A DNA stretch of 64,000 nt. Origin: an uncultured Duodenibacillus sp. GTDB taxonomy: Bacteria > Pseudomonadota > Gammaproteobacteria > Burkholderiales > Burkholderiaceae_F. Of the stretch, positions 26,447 through 35,698 are shown piece by piece. The position numbers were made by a program, and so were the translations under genes. How positions within the stretch are numbered: the stretch's first letter is position 1; each line of letters begins with the position of its first letter. The notes beneath the pieces are model-generated. The model had not been told where the DNA came from and did no database searches. It saw nothing but the letters and a program-made list of their open reading frames with translations. The stretch spans positions 62,001 to 126,000 of the forward strand of contig CALXQS010000003.1 in assembly GCA_944390715.1 (NCBI GenBank), read 5' to 3'.

Positions 26447-27625
26447 TTAGAGCCCAGCCTGCTCGCGCAGATCTGAGGCCTTGTCCGTCTTCTCCCACGT
26501 AAACTCAGGCTCTTCACGGCCGAAGTGACCGTAGGCGGCGGTCTTAAAGTAGATGGGGCGACGCAGGTCGAGCATCTCGATGATGCCGCCCGGGCGCAGA
26601 TCAAAGTTGGTGCGCACGAGTTCGGCGATCTTCTCGTCGGAGATGACGCCGGTGCCCTGGGTGAGAACCGTGATGTTCATGGGCTCGGCAACGCCGATGG
26701 CGTAGGCGACCTGTACCTGGCAGCGCTTGGCAAGTCCTGCGGCAACGATGTTCTTGGCAACGTAGCGGCAGGCATAGGCGGCAGAACGGTCGACCTTGGT
26801 GGGGTCTTTGCCTGAGAATGCGCCGCCGCCGTGCGGGCAGGAGCCGCCGTAGGTGTCGACGATGATCTTGCGTCCAGTCAGTCCGCAGTCGCCCTGCGGG
26901 CCGCCCACGACGAAGCGTCCGGTCGGGTTCACGAGGAATTTGGTGCCCTTGAGCCATTCGGCAGGCATTACGGGTCGGATGATGTTTTCAACAACGGCTT
27001 CAATGAATTCAGGCTTCATCTGCAGACCGTCGCTCCACTCGGGCGAGTGCTGGGTGGAAAGCACGATGGTGTCGGCGGCAACGGGCTTGCCGTCAACGTA
27101 GCGCAGCGTTACCTGGCTCTTGGCATCAGGACGCAGATAGGGCATGAGACCGTTTCTTCTTACCTGAGACTGGCGCTGCATGAGACGGTGCGCGTAGTAG
27201 ATGGCCGCGGGCATGAGCGTGGGCGTCTCGTCGCACGCATAGCCAAACATCAGGCCCTGGTCGCCCGCGCCCTGAGTCAAGGGATCGTGATTGCGTTCGT
27301 TGACGCCTTGGGCGATGTCGTTGGACTGCTTGTCGTAGCCCACGAGAACCGAGCAGCCCTTGTGGTCAATGCCGTATTCGGTGTTGTCGTAGCCGATGTT
27401 CTTTAAAACATTGCGGGTGAGATCAATGTAGTCGACAGCGGCGTTGGTGGTGATTTCGCCTGCGAGCACGACAAGACCCGTCGTGCAGAGCGTTTCGGCC
27501 GCTACGCGGCTTAAGGGATCGTCCTTCAAGCAGGCATCGAGCACTGCATCGGAAATTTGGTCGGCAACCTTGTCGGGATGACCTTCACTCACCGACTCGG
27601 AGGTAAAGAGATAATCGTTGGCCAT
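26447..27625 (-). CDS. metK: S-adenosylmethionine synthetase
   Basis: 392 residues, family length. It makes AdoMet from ATP and methionine in the cytoplasm. Signature [12 protein letters not shown] (about 116-127) and the P-loop-like [19 protein letters not shown] (about 257-275) are intact, with [19 protein letters not shown] at the N-terminus. AGGAG lies 9 bases before the ATG at 27625; a TTG six bases upstream is less likely. No SAM or SAH riboswitch was recognised upstream. Confidence 0.97.
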   Translation of the reverse strand: MANDYLFTSESVSEGHPDKVADQISDAVLDACLKDDPLSRVAAETLCTTGLVVLAGEITTNAAVDYIDLTRNVLKNIGYDNTEYGIDHKGCSVLVGYDKQSNDIAQGVNERNHDPLTQGAGDQGLMFGYACDETPTLMPAAIYYAHRLMQRQSQVRRNGLMPYLRPDAKSQVTLRYVDGKPVAADTIVLSTQHSPEWSDGLQMKPEFIEAVVENIIRPVMPAEWLKGTKFLVNPTGRFVVGGPQGDCGLTGRKIIVDTYGGSCPHGGGAFSGKDPTKVDRSAAYACRYVAKNIVAAGLAKRCQVQVAYAIGVAEPMNITVLTQGTGVISDEKIAELVRTNFDLRPGGIIEMLDLRRPIYFKTAAYGHFGREEPEFTWEKTDKASDLREQAGL

Positions 27626-28143
27626 TGCCAAGAGCTCCTAAAAAGAAATTGCGTACAGAGCACCTCAGCGCCTAACGCAAAATCGAAGAGCTCGTCAATG
27701 CGAACAATGTCCGAGCGACGTCATGCGGCAGACGCTTTAGCGGTATTTATGTTTAAAGACGTCGCCCCGCAAGTTGTCTTGTTTAACTCGGCGACGAAGA
27801 ATTTTTTTCCTTCAGGCGGGGGATGATACGCCTTTTTGCTTTGTTTTTCCTGAAGAAATTGTGTATTTCTGTTTGCCGTTTGTGTTTTTGCGCTGCGCTT
27901 GGGCGCAGCCTTGTTTAGTGACAGGGGGAAAAAGCAGAAAAGTCACGACTTCTTGGCAAGCTTTCCATGCACGAACGTGTAGAGAAGCGCAGCGAGAATG
28001 GCGCCGCCGGCTATGTTTTCAAGCATCACTGGAATGAGATTGTCAACAAAAACGTGCCTCAGAGTGTCCACAGAGGTCTCCACCAAGGATGCAGCTGCCG
28101 TATTTGTAGCACTTGGACCTGAAGCGAAAGAAAAGCTTTTAGG
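27626..28143. other. metK upstream region with focA-type fragment
   Basis: 518 bp: metK leader and promoter, then a 126-bp copy of a formate-channel gene 3' end (27937-28062), then about 80 bp up to the insertion sequence. Confidence 0.6.
27943..28062 (-). pseudogene. Fragment of FNT (focA-type) gene, 3' end
   Basis: About 40 codons equivalent to the C-terminus of the intact channel at 33670-34545. Hand alignment of 27937-28062 with 33664-33790 gives ten substitutions and one single-base gap; the gap shifts the frame. It lies in the same orientation as the intact gene, so the two form a direct repeat around 28.06-33.66 kb. Confidence 0.85.
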
Positions 28144-29914
28144 CCGTAACGCTAGGAATTAGGTACGCGACTTCGGTCGCGTGCCATCCGAGCAGGTCAT
28201 CGTATTCAGATCAAATTCGTCGATATGGAAACTGAGTTTATCCACAAGTTTTTGAACTGACTTTTTAATCGGAGCCAAACTCCACTTCCCATCAATTTTG
28301 CTGGCTGTAATTTTGCCGAGCAGAACACGCAGATCCTCGAAGGAAATTTTCTTGTCCTCCCCGACTCGGGCGATGTCTGCAATGCAGTCCATCGCCATTG
28401 TTGCTGACAGATGATTCAGGAACAGCCAGGCTTCCTGACTTACCCTGTTGCGCATGTATAAAGCGTCGAAATTCAAACTCGCGCCGTACGATCTGAAAAA
28501 CTGCTCGATAGCCTGCCGCTGTTTGTACGTGCGATACACCTGGTGACTGTTCAGGTCAACGCGATTGGTCCGTATGGCAACTGTTCCCATTTCGGGAATA
28601 TCTGCAAGTATCTGCTTCAAATCCTTGGGCTGCAACTGATCCATTTGCTCGTCTGAAAGCTTTCCTCTGCCTTTTTCGCGGCGCTTCAATTCCTGCTGAA
28701 CTTTTCCATCAACCTGTTCATTCTTATGCTGCGCACGCTCAGCCGCGTCTGCCAACTCATTGGCGTAGAGCTGTGCGTCGTAGTAGACGTATACATTGAA
28801 GCCCTTGTCTTCGATCTTGAATGATTGAATCGCCCGCTCATGGTACACAAAGAGTTCAGTAAAGCTCTGCGGGCTCAACGGCAGATAAGGCTGTACAAAA
28901 CGGCTGCCGCGCTTGATTGGAATCACATACGAAAGATTCTTTTGGGCCAATTCGTCGAAGTCGTCTTCCGAAGCAAACCCTTTGTCGGCGATCACCGTGT
29001 AGTCGCCGCTTGATATGCCGCACTCGTTCAAGACATCGGAAAAAGCGCTGACATCGGGAGTGCTGCCAAGGAATTGCTTGTAGTAGACAGGCATGCTGCT
29101 GTCATTGCCGAGACTGTAGACGTACAGCAGGTTTACCTGCGGTTTGAAACGACGCTTTGAGTCGTAGCCGAGCTCGGCCAGCTCCATCGTTTTGGAGGAG
29201 GTGATCAGACGGTGGCCGTCAAAAAGAATGAAGACCTCTTGTTTGTTTACGTCTTCCTGCATGAAGCGGGAAATGGCGTCCCGTCTTCGTCCCAGTGCCT
29301 GCAGCAAGGAAGTATTGCTCGGTGCATCGAAAGACAGACCGGGCAACAGGTGCGCAATGAAGCTCGTTTCGTAGTGTGCTTGCAGGCGTCGGAATCGAGG
29401 TTCTTTTACAGCACGAAGAACGGCGGCAGCATAAATCGTTTCCCAGATGTCCGGAAAAAATTCCTTGAGCCGCTCGCGCATCGCTGCCGTGCGATTCCAA
29501 AAGAACAACACGGCTCCGGCCTCGACGACATCGCAAACCTGATTGGCACAAAGAGCATTTGCTGTCACCGGCACAAGTCGGCGCCTGGTCGGAACAAGGC
29601 CGTCGGGCGTTAGTTTTCCGAGGCATTTTCCGGAAACCTTTCGACTGCGTTTGATTTTCAGATCGTACTTACTGAAGCGCTCATAAACGTACCAGTTATT
29701 GCCGATCTTTTTGATTTCCGTGTTTTTCTGTCTTGGAAAGTTCAAGACATATTCAGGTTTTTCCGTCATGATCTGCACTCAAGCAAAGCCAACCTATTAG
29801 GTTTGTAATTTTAAAAGAAAACGAGGATAAGTGCAACCTCGTTTTCCATGAAAAAACAGTCAATTAGACGAAATTTGCATTTTCAACTTGCGTACCTAAT
29901 TCCTAGCATTACGG
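28144..29914 (-). mobile_element. IS1634-family insertion sequence with TTTAGG target duplication
   Basis: 1771 bp. Terminal inverted repeats: left from 28144 (CCGTAACGCTAGGAATTAGG) and right ending 29914, whose complement starts CCGTAATGCTAGGAATTAGG; one mismatch in about the first 25 positions. The six-base TTTAGG occurs immediately outside both ends (28138-28143 and 29915-29920), the target-site duplication. One transposase gene fills the element. Confidence 0.9.
28159..29769 (-). CDS. IS1634-family DDE transposase
   Basis: 536 residues from MTEKPEYV; a GTG nine bases upstream is possible. DDE residues fit LFDGHRL (first Asp), VIADKGFASEDDF (second Asp) and RQAIEQFFRSYGA (Glu, the Y-2-R-x-x-x-E type signature of IS4/IS1634 relatives). 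The gene is full length and has no frameshift, so the element may still be active. It ends 15 bp inside the left inverted repeat. Confidence 0.9.
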   Translation of the reverse strand: MTEKPEYVLNFPRQKNTEIKKIGNNWYVYERFSKYDLKIKRSRKVSGKCLGKLTPDGLVPTRRRLVPVTANALCANQVCDVVEAGAVLFFWNRTAAMRERLKEFFPDIWETIYAAAVLRAVKEPRFRRLQAHYETSFIAHLLPGLSFDAPSNTSLLQALGRRRDAISRFMQEDVNKQEVFILFDGHRLITSSKTMELAELGYDSKRRFKPQVNLLYVYSLGNDSSMPVYYKQFLGSTPDVSAFSDVLNECGISSGDYTVIADKGFASEDDFDELAQKNLSYVIPIKRGSRFVQPYLPLSPQSFTELFVYHERAIQSFKIEDKGFNVYVYYDAQLYANELADAAERAQHKNEQVDGKVQQELKRREKGRGKLSDEQMDQLQPKDLKQILADIPEMGTVAIRTNRVDLNSHQVYRTYKQRQAIEQFFRSYGASLNFDALYMRNRVSQEAWLFLNHLSATMAMDCIADIARVGEDKKISFEDLRVLLGKITASKIDGKWSLAPIKKSVQKLVDKLSFHIDEFDLNTMTCSDGTRPKSRT

Positions 29915-29960
29915 TTTAGGAGTTATGCACGAGATTTCATGAAAGTTGGCTGCCGCGCAC

Positions 29961-30884
29961 TCAACAGCGAACTGAGTTTTTCAAGACAGCCTGCATTTTC
30001 TTTATGTCTTCAGCCTGCTGCAATCGTACGGTTGAGACGAAGTCTCGAGATGTGTCTGAGAGCAGTGTTCCAGGGCGGAAAACAAGCAGGCTTTTGAAGG
30101 CAATAGGAATGCTCAGGGCCCGCACCTGCAAGCCTCTCTCTAAAAAATCTGCCGCAACAAGTGGATTGACGATGCCTGCGCCGACGCCGCAGCGCGCAAG
30201 CTCGCAGACTGTTATCGAATATGGAGTTTCTATGCGCGTATTAAGTGTAAGCCCGCGCAAATTCATAGCCTCGATCAACCTCTTCTGGGCACTGTCTTCG
30301 GGGCTCAGAGCAATGAAGTCGGTCTTGGCAAGATCTTCGGGCGTGACAATGCTCTTTGCTGCGAGGGGATGGCTGTTGGACATGACGACTACGGCGTTTT
30401 CTGAAAAAAGTTCCGAGTGCTCGAGTTTGTCTGTGTCAATTTCGTTTGCCAGAAAGCCGAAGTCGGCAATTCCCGAACTGACTTGCTGATAGACGTCTCT
30501 GGAGCTGAGGACTTTGAGCGAGATCTGCACGTTGTATCCGGAACGGAGAAAACGCGAAATTGCTCTCGGAATAAATTGATTGCCTAAAGCAGGATAACTT
30601 GCAATATGCAGGCTTCGTTCGCCGAGCTGATGCAGCGATTTGATTCGATGCTCGATTCGTTCAAGTCCAATGAAGAATTGATCGACTTCTTCAATCAGCA
30701 GGAGCGCTTCACGCTTGGGCTCAAGCTTGCCTCTGATGCGATCAAAAAGCTTTAAGCCCGCAGCTGTCTCAAGTCTTTTGATTGCCTGACTCACCGCTGG
30801 CTGGGAAATTCCTAATTTTTCAGCGGCCCGCGATGTGCTGCCTGCCTGCATGACCAGTCTGAAGATTTCGATGTCGCGATACAT
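29961..30884 (-). CDS. LysR-family transcriptional regulator
   Basis: 307 residues. N-terminal winged HTH (DIEIFRLVMQAGSTSRAAEK, GISQPAVSQAIKRLE, 3-40) and a periplasmic-binding-like effector domain (90-300). Divergently transcribed from the metC-like gene with 105 bp between starts. That gap is AT-rich, with TTAAATT and AATTTTAA half-sites around 30897-30925 that could be the operator. It probably controls the metC-like/dcu pair in response to a substrate of that pathway. Confidence 0.92.
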   Translation of the reverse strand: MYRDIEIFRLVMQAGSTSRAAEKLGISQPAVSQAIKRLETAAGLKLFDRIRGKLEPKREALLLIEEVDQFFIGLERIEHRIKSLHQLGERSLHIASYPALGNQFIPRAISRFLRSGYNVQISLKVLSSRDVYQQVSSGIADFGFLANEIDTDKLEHSELFSENAVVVMSNSHPLAAKSIVTPEDLAKTDFIALSPEDSAQKRLIEAMNLRGLTLNTRIETPYSITVCELARCGVGAGIVNPLVAADFLERGLQVRALSIPIAFKSLLVFRPGTLLSDTSRDFVSTVRLQQAEDIKKMQAVLKNSVRC

Positions 30885-30989
30885 TTAGCCATAACTTAAA
30901 TTTATAGACTTAATAATTTTAATCATTGTATTGCGGCTCGTCCCTTTCTATGATCACCGTAGATGTATTGAGACTTCTTGGAGGCGAAA

Positions 30990-32144
30990 ATGAAGCAGTA
31001 TATCGATCCGAATGGCCAGCCTTTTGCAAGTCTTGCTGTTCCAGTGTGGAGAGCGTCGACCGTTGTGTTCGATACGTTTGAGGACTTTGCCAACAGAAAA
31101 TCCCGCCAGCCCGACGGATACAGCTATGGACTAACGGGCAATCCGACGTCTCGCGAACTTGAAAGAAGAATTGCTGCGCTTGAAAACGGCAATCATTGTG
31201 TTGTTGTTCCTTCTGGCCAGTCGGCGCTGATGACGACGGTCATGGGATTTGTGCGCGCAGGGGATCATATCCTTATCTCGGATTCCTGCTACGGGGCCCT
31301 AAAGACGTTCGGCAGAAAATGGCTTGCCTCGATGGGCGTGGAAGTTGAGTTCTACGCCCCGACGGCGGGCAGCGACATCGAAGCCCTCGTGCGGCCGAAT
31401 ACGAAATTCATCTGCATGGAATCGCCAGGGACGGTTACGATGGAAATTCAGGATGTCGACGGCATCGTGGAAGTTGCGCGCCGGCATTCGATTCGCACGA
31501 TGATCGACAATACTTGGGCAAGTCCTCTTTTCTTCAAGCCGCTTGATCATGGAGTTGACTTTTGCATCGAATCGGCCACCAAGATGTTTGGCGGGCACTC
31601 GGATCTGCTTCTGGGCGCCATCATCATGAACAATCACGACGATTACGCCGTGCTCAGAGAAACGCAGAGCATTCTCGGCCAAAACACAAGTCCCGAAGAC
31701 TGTTATCTGGTGCTGCGCGGTCTGGAGACATTTGAGCTGCGCATGCGTCATCAATGTGCGAGCACATTGAAGGTTGTCCGTTGGCTGAGCGCACAGCCTC
31801 AAGTCGATCAGATCTTTTTCCCAGCGCTTGAATCCGATCCTGGATATGCATTGTGGAAGAAGAATTACACGGGCAGCGGGTGTCTGTTTTCCTTTACTTT
31901 CAAAAAAGAAAGCGATGAAGCCGTAAGCGCGTTCTTTAATGCTCTGAAGGTCTTTCCGATTGGCGCCAGCTGGGGCGGCACGCACAGTCTGATTGCTTAC
32001 TATCCTGCCGCACAACAGCAGGCAAGGCTCTTTACCCCGACACGAAACGCCATTGTGCGTGTGGCTGTCGGTCTCCAAGATCCGGATTTGCTCATCAAGG
32101 ATCTGGCCGGCGCGCTTGAGGCCTGGGAAAAGAAGGCGCAGTAG
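30990..32144 (+). CDS. Cystathionine beta-lyase / Cys-Met metabolism PLP enzyme
   Basis: 384 residues. PLP lysine is Lys198 (SATKMFGGHSDLLLG). The fold-type-I signature (YGLTGNPTSRELERRIAALE near the N-terminus, and the FCIESATK context) fits MetC, which splits cystathionine to homocysteine, pyruvate and ammonia and can release H2S from cysteine. GGAGG precedes ATG 30990. It is followed 27 bp later by a Dcu-type dicarboxylate carrier and controlled, by position, by the divergent LysR protein. The pairing suggests catabolism of a sulfur or other amino acid rather than methionine synthesis; exact substrate uncertain. Confidence 0.8.
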   Translation: MKQYIDPNGQPFASLAVPVWRASTVVFDTFEDFANRKSRQPDGYSYGLTGNPTSRELERRIAALENGNHCVVVPSGQSALMTTVMGFVRAGDHILISDSCYGALKTFGRKWLASMGVEVEFYAPTAGSDIEALVRPNTKFICMESPGTVTMEIQDVDGIVEVARRHSIRTMIDNTWASPLFFKPLDHGVDFCIESATKMFGGHSDLLLGAIIMNNHDDYAVLRETQSILGQNTSPEDCYLVLRGLETFELRMRHQCASTLKVVRWLSAQPQVDQIFFPALESDPGYALWKKNYTGSGCLFSFTFKKESDEAVSAFFNALKVFPIGASWGGTHSLIAYYPAAQQQARLFTPTRNAIVRVAVGLQDPDLLIKDLAGALEAWEKKAQ

Positions 32145-32171
32145 TTTTCGTCAAGCCAATGGAGAAGAATC

Positions 32172-33488
32172 ATGTTGATTTTGCTGCAAGCAGTCGTCGT
32201 CATCGCCTGCATATTGATCGGTTCTCGGTTGGGAGGCATTGCCTCGGGTTTGTTTGGTGGATTCGGACTCGGAATTTTGGTCTTTATTTTCAACCTGCAG
32301 CCTGGGTCGCCGCCAGTGAACATCGTTCTTATCATCTGCGGCATCATTTCACTTTCGAGCACGCTTTATGCTGCAGGAGGCTTGGACTATTTGGTTGAGC
32401 TCGCGGCCAAGCTGCTGCGCAAAAATCCTAAGCGCATCACCTTCATGGCTCCGCTCGTGACATGTCTGTTTTCGCTTTTGTGCGGCTCTTCTTACGTGGC
32501 GCTTGCCGTTTTCCCGGTGATTGTTGAAATCGCCTACAAGGAAAGGATCCGTCCGGAACGGCCGATCTCGATGGCGCTTCTTGGTGCTACGCAGGCTTTG
32601 ACAGGCAGCCCGATGTCGGCAGCGACAGCCGTTATCGTCAGCGTGCTGACGGTGTACGGAGTGACTCTCGGACACGTCATGCTCGTGTGCATTCCCTCGG
32701 TCGTGCTTGCTTTGATGCTTGCTGCTTTGGTGGTCTCGCGTCATGGCGTTGAGCTCGAAAACGATCCGGAATATCGTCGTCGCGTCGCGAGCGGAGAGCT
32801 TGCCCCTGCTCAGGAAATGAAGGCTATAGAAGTCAAGCCTAAGGCCAAGCTTGGCGTGCTGCTCTTTTTGCTGGCCATCGTGATGACCGTCGTCTTCGGA
32901 TCTATGCCTGAGCTGCTGCCGTCGTGGACGGTCAAAGGCAAGCTCGTGCATCTTTCCATTCCTTACACGATTACGCTCATCATGTTCTCTTTTGCAGCCA
33001 TTATGGTGGTGCTTTGCAAGGTCAAGCCCGGCAAAATCATCCAGTCTTCGATCTTTTCTTCGGGCATGATGGCCGTGGTGAGTCTTTTCGGCGTGGCATG
33101 GATGTGCGATACGTTCTTCGTCAACAACAAAGCTCTCTTCATCGAGTTCTATCAGACGTACTTCTCTGACTCGGTTTGGTTGTACGCCGTCGGCTTCATG
33201 CTGATTTCCGTGCTTATCGCCAGCCAGGGCGCAGCAACGACCATCGCCATCCCGTTGGGCACGACGCTTGCAATTCACGCACCGTATCTGGTGGCGCTCT
33301 TTCCGCTGGCAAACGGCAGCTGGTTCCTGCCGATCAGCGGCAACATGTTTGCAGCTATCGCCATGGACAGAACAGGTACGACGGGCATCGGCAAGTATCT
33401 GCTCAACCACAGCTTTATTCTTCCCGGCGCCCTCACGTGCTTTGGGACGGTGTTCTTCAGCTTCCTGATGATCACGCTCGTCTTCTAA
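32172..33488 (+). CDS. Dcu-family anaerobic C4-dicarboxylate transporter
   Basis: 438 residues, close to the DcuA/DcuB length of about 435. Conserved family lines: SRLGGIASGLFGGFGLG near the N-terminus, AAGGLDYLVELAAKLLRKNP (about 68-87), and ALTGSPMSAATAVIVS (about 141-156). About ten to twelve TM segments. Dcu carriers exchange fumarate, aspartate or malate for succinate in anaerobic respiration. It lies in an operon with the metC-like gene and is closed by a 16-bp perfect hairpin. Which of DcuA or DcuB cannot be decided. Confidence 0.88.
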   Translation: MLILLQAVVVIACILIGSRLGGIASGLFGGFGLGILVFIFNLQPGSPPVNIVLIICGIISLSSTLYAAGGLDYLVELAAKLLRKNPKRITFMAPLVTCLFSLLCGSSYVALAVFPVIVEIAYKERIRPERPISMALLGATQALTGSPMSAATAVIVSVLTVYGVTLGHVMLVCIPSVVLALMLAALVVSRHGVELENDPEYRRRVASGELAPAQEMKAIEVKPKAKLGVLLFLLAIVMTVVFGSMPELLPSWTVKGKLVHLSIPYTITLIMFSFAAIMVVLCKVKPGKIIQSSIFSSGMMAVVSLFGVAWMCDTFFVNNKALFIEFYQTYFSDSVWLYAVGFMLISVLIASQGAATTIAIPLGTTLAIHAPYLVALFPLANGSWFLPISGNMFAAIAMDRTGTTGIGKYLLNHSFILPGALTCFGTVFFSFLMITLVF

Positions 33489-33530
33489 GTCGTGTTGCGA
33501 GAAGTTTGATTTGAGAATTTCGCTTTAAAG

Positions 33531-33570
33531 AAAGTCGGCTGCAGGACGAACAACTCCTGCAGCCGACTTT
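33531..33570 (+). terminator. Terminator of the metC-like/dcu operon
   Basis: Perfect 16-bp stem: 33531-33546 (AAAGTCGGCTGCAGGA) with 33555-33570, loop of eight; both flanks give a T-run, so it works in either direction. Confidence 0.85.
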
Positions 33571-33663
33571 CACGTTTAGTCAAGATTTATAGAAAAATTC
33601 CATTGCGAGCGCTCCCACCTCGCACTGGGTCAATCACCGCGACGCACGACAGTGTTTATGACT

Positions 33664-33790
33664 GAAAAGTCACGCTTTCTTGGCAAGCCTTCCATGCACG
33701 AACGTGTAGAGAAGCGCAACGAGAATGGCGCCGCCGGCGATGTTGCCAAGCGTCACAGGAATGAGATTGTCAACAAAAAACGTGCCCCAG
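33664..33790. repeat. Direct repeat partner of 27937-28062 (focA-type 3' end)
   Basis: 127 bp covering the last 40 codons of the intact FNT gene and six bases beyond the stop. The other copy is truncated and lies 5.6 kb to the left. Confidence 0.8.
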
Positions 33791-34545
33791 CCTGCCGAGA
33801 GCGGCGCAGCCTGTCCGGCATCGACCAATGCCAAGTAGCGGGGATCGGTGCCCGTCAAGATGGCCGCCGGAATGAAGAACATGTTGGCTACGCAGTGTTC
33901 CATGCCAAGTGCGACGAAGGCCATCGTGGGAAACCACAGTGCAAGGATTTTGCCCGCCACTTCTTTGGCTGCATAGGCTGCGTAGACTGCAAGGCACACG
34001 AGCCAGTTGCAGCCAACCGCGCGCCAGAACGCTTCCATAAAGCCTAAAGACGTTTTGGCATTGGCAAGCTTTACGAGCGCATCGGCCCACGGCATGGCAG
34101 ACATTCCAGCGACGGCCGGGGCTTTGTCAAAAATAAGTCCCGTGGCCCACACCATGCAGACAGCAACAAAGAGCGCGCCCGCAAAGTTGCCGATCCAAGC
34201 GTAAAGTCCTGATAGGAAAGAGGCCTTGAAGCCGACTTCCTTTTGCAGACCGGCAGCGGCAAGCGTCATGCAGTTGCCGGTAAAAAGATCGGCTCCGCAG
34301 ATGACGACAAGCATCAAGCCGAGCGGAAAGACTGCAGCAAAAATAAATTTGCCCATGGAGCCCCACACATCCCAGGGCAGCGCCAAGCCGCAGCGTACCG
34401 CCAGAAATCCGCCCAGGGCAATGTAGGCGCCAGCAAGAAAGGTGAGCGCCGCCGTCTGCAGCATGCTCTGCCTTGTGCGGCCGATGCCGCCTTCGGCGGC
34501 AGTCACAAGCAGGGCGCGGTAGCCTGTTGAGGGTTCAAAGGTCAT
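33670..34545 (-). CDS. Formate/nitrite channel family protein (FocA-like)
   Basis: 291 residues, six TM segments. Family signatures: GADLFTGNCMTLAAAGL (about 85-100, re-entrant loop) and NWLVCLAVYAAYAAKEVAGK, plus GMEHCVANMFFIPAAI with the conserved channel His. FNT proteins pass formate, nitrite or hydrosulfide through the inner membrane. No pfl or nir gene lies beside it, so the anion is not decided. Divergent from mutM across 325 bp. Confidence 0.92.
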   Translation of the reverse strand: MTFEPSTGYRALLVTAAEGGIGRTRQSMLQTAALTFLAGAYIALGGFLAVRCGLALPWDVWGSMGKFIFAAVFPLGLMLVVICGADLFTGNCMTLAAAGLQKEVGFKASFLSGLYAWIGNFAGALFVAVCMVWATGLIFDKAPAVAGMSAMPWADALVKLANAKTSLGFMEAFWRAVGCNWLVCLAVYAAYAAKEVAGKILALWFPTMAFVALGMEHCVANMFFIPAAILTGTDPRYLALVDAGQAAPLSAGWGTFFVDNLIPVTLGNIAGGAILVALLYTFVHGRLAKKA

Positions 34546-34870
34546 GCAAAACTCCTGAATAGGGCACGAAGAAAGTATGCATTGCGTGCTCTTGACAAAT
34601 TATGGACGAGGCCGGCAGGCTCAGAGGACGGCAAGCGAAAATGTCGAAAAAAATTGCGGGCGCGCAAGCTTGGGGTACGTTTTTTCTGATGTTTTGACAG
34701 TCTAAAGGATGCGGCATTTTTGCTCTATCGCCATTAGAAGTAATGCACTCGGTTTTTTGGGTTAGGTGTTTTCTTGAATCGCCGGAAAAACCCGCTACCA
34801 TGAAAGCCGCAGCCAAAAGCAGCACTGCTTTTGCTGCGTTGATGAAAAAAAGAGATGTTTGTTTGTACTT
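34546..34870. other. Divergent intergenic region focA-like / mutM
   Basis: 325 bp holding the two divergent promoters. TTGACA occurs at 34696-34701 on the plus strand, but no well-placed -10 was found. No repeat or small gene seen. Confidence 0.45.
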
Positions 34871-35698
34871 ATGCCCGAACTGCCGGAAGTTGAAGTCACG
34901 CGCATGGGGCTTGCGCCCTTTGTAGAAGGAAAAGTGCTGCGCAAAGCCGTCATCCGCGTGCAGCGTCTAAGAAGCCCAGTTGGCGAGCTTGCGCAAAAGC
35001 TGGATGCAAAAACGGTTTTGCAGCTTTCCCGCCGAGGCAAATATTTGGTGTGGCACTTTGTCGATGCCCAAGGAGTCAAAGGGTGGCTCGTGACGCATTT
35101 GGGAATGAGCGGCTACTGGCGCGTCTGGCAGCTGCCTGCGCCTGAGCCCGGCGTGCACGAGCATGTTGATTTTGTTTTTGACGACTGCCTGGTGCGTTTG
35201 ACGGACGTGCGCCGCTTTGGCGACATGCGCTGGTTTGATGATGATCCTTTTGGGCAAAAGCCTCTTGCGGATCTCGGCTGGGAGCCGTTTGATGCGAATG
35301 TAACGGCCGAGATGTTTGCCCGAGCGATGCGAGCCAAGCGCCGTCCTGTCAAAGAGGTGCTCATGGCTGGGGACGTGGTCGTAGGCTGCGGCAACATCTA
35401 CTCGTCTGAGAGCCTTTTTCTTGCCGGAATTCACCCGGCAAGAACAGCAAGCCGCATTTCAGAAAAAAGGCTCTCGGCGCTTTTTGGCGCCATACAGAGC
35501 GTTTTGTCGCAAGCCATTGATGCCGGCGGTTCAACGCTGCGCGACTTTCATGGAGTTGACGGCGTCGACGGCTACTTTGCGCTGCGCACCAATGTCTATG
35601 GCCGGGAGGGCGAGCTTTGCCGCAAGTGCGGCTCTCCCATCAAGAGAATTGTGCAGGCCGGCCGCAGCACGTTTTATTGTCCAAAATGCCAAAAATAA
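34871..35698 (+). CDS. mutM: Formamidopyrimidine-DNA glycosylase
   Basis: 275 residues. It removes 8-oxoguanine and FapyG. The start must be 34871 because the catalytic residue is the N-terminal Pro2 (MPELPEVE); the frame extends four codons upstream. Lys at about 57 (LSRRGKYLVW) and the C-terminal zinc finger (CRKCGSP, then CPKCQK) are present. The stop overlaps mutY by 13 bp, so the two GO-system genes are coupled. Confidence 0.96.
   Translation: MPELPEVEVTRMGLAPFVEGKVLRKAVIRVQRLRSPVGELAQKLDAKTVLQLSRRGKYLVWHFVDAQGVKGWLVTHLGMSGYWRVWQLPAPEPGVHEHVDFVFDDCLVRLTDVRRFGDMRWFDDDPFGQKPLADLGWEPFDANVTAEMFARAMRAKRRPVKEVLMAGDVVVGCGNIYSSESLFLAGIHPARTASRISEKRLSALFGAIQSVLSQAIDAGGSTLRDFHGVDGVDGYFALRTNVYGREGELCRKCGSPIKRIVQAGRSTFYCPKCQK

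Noticed and set aside
27626..27940. SAM or SAH riboswitch before metK
   Set aside because: No recognisable core of either class; the sequence is only a plain leader as far as I can read it.
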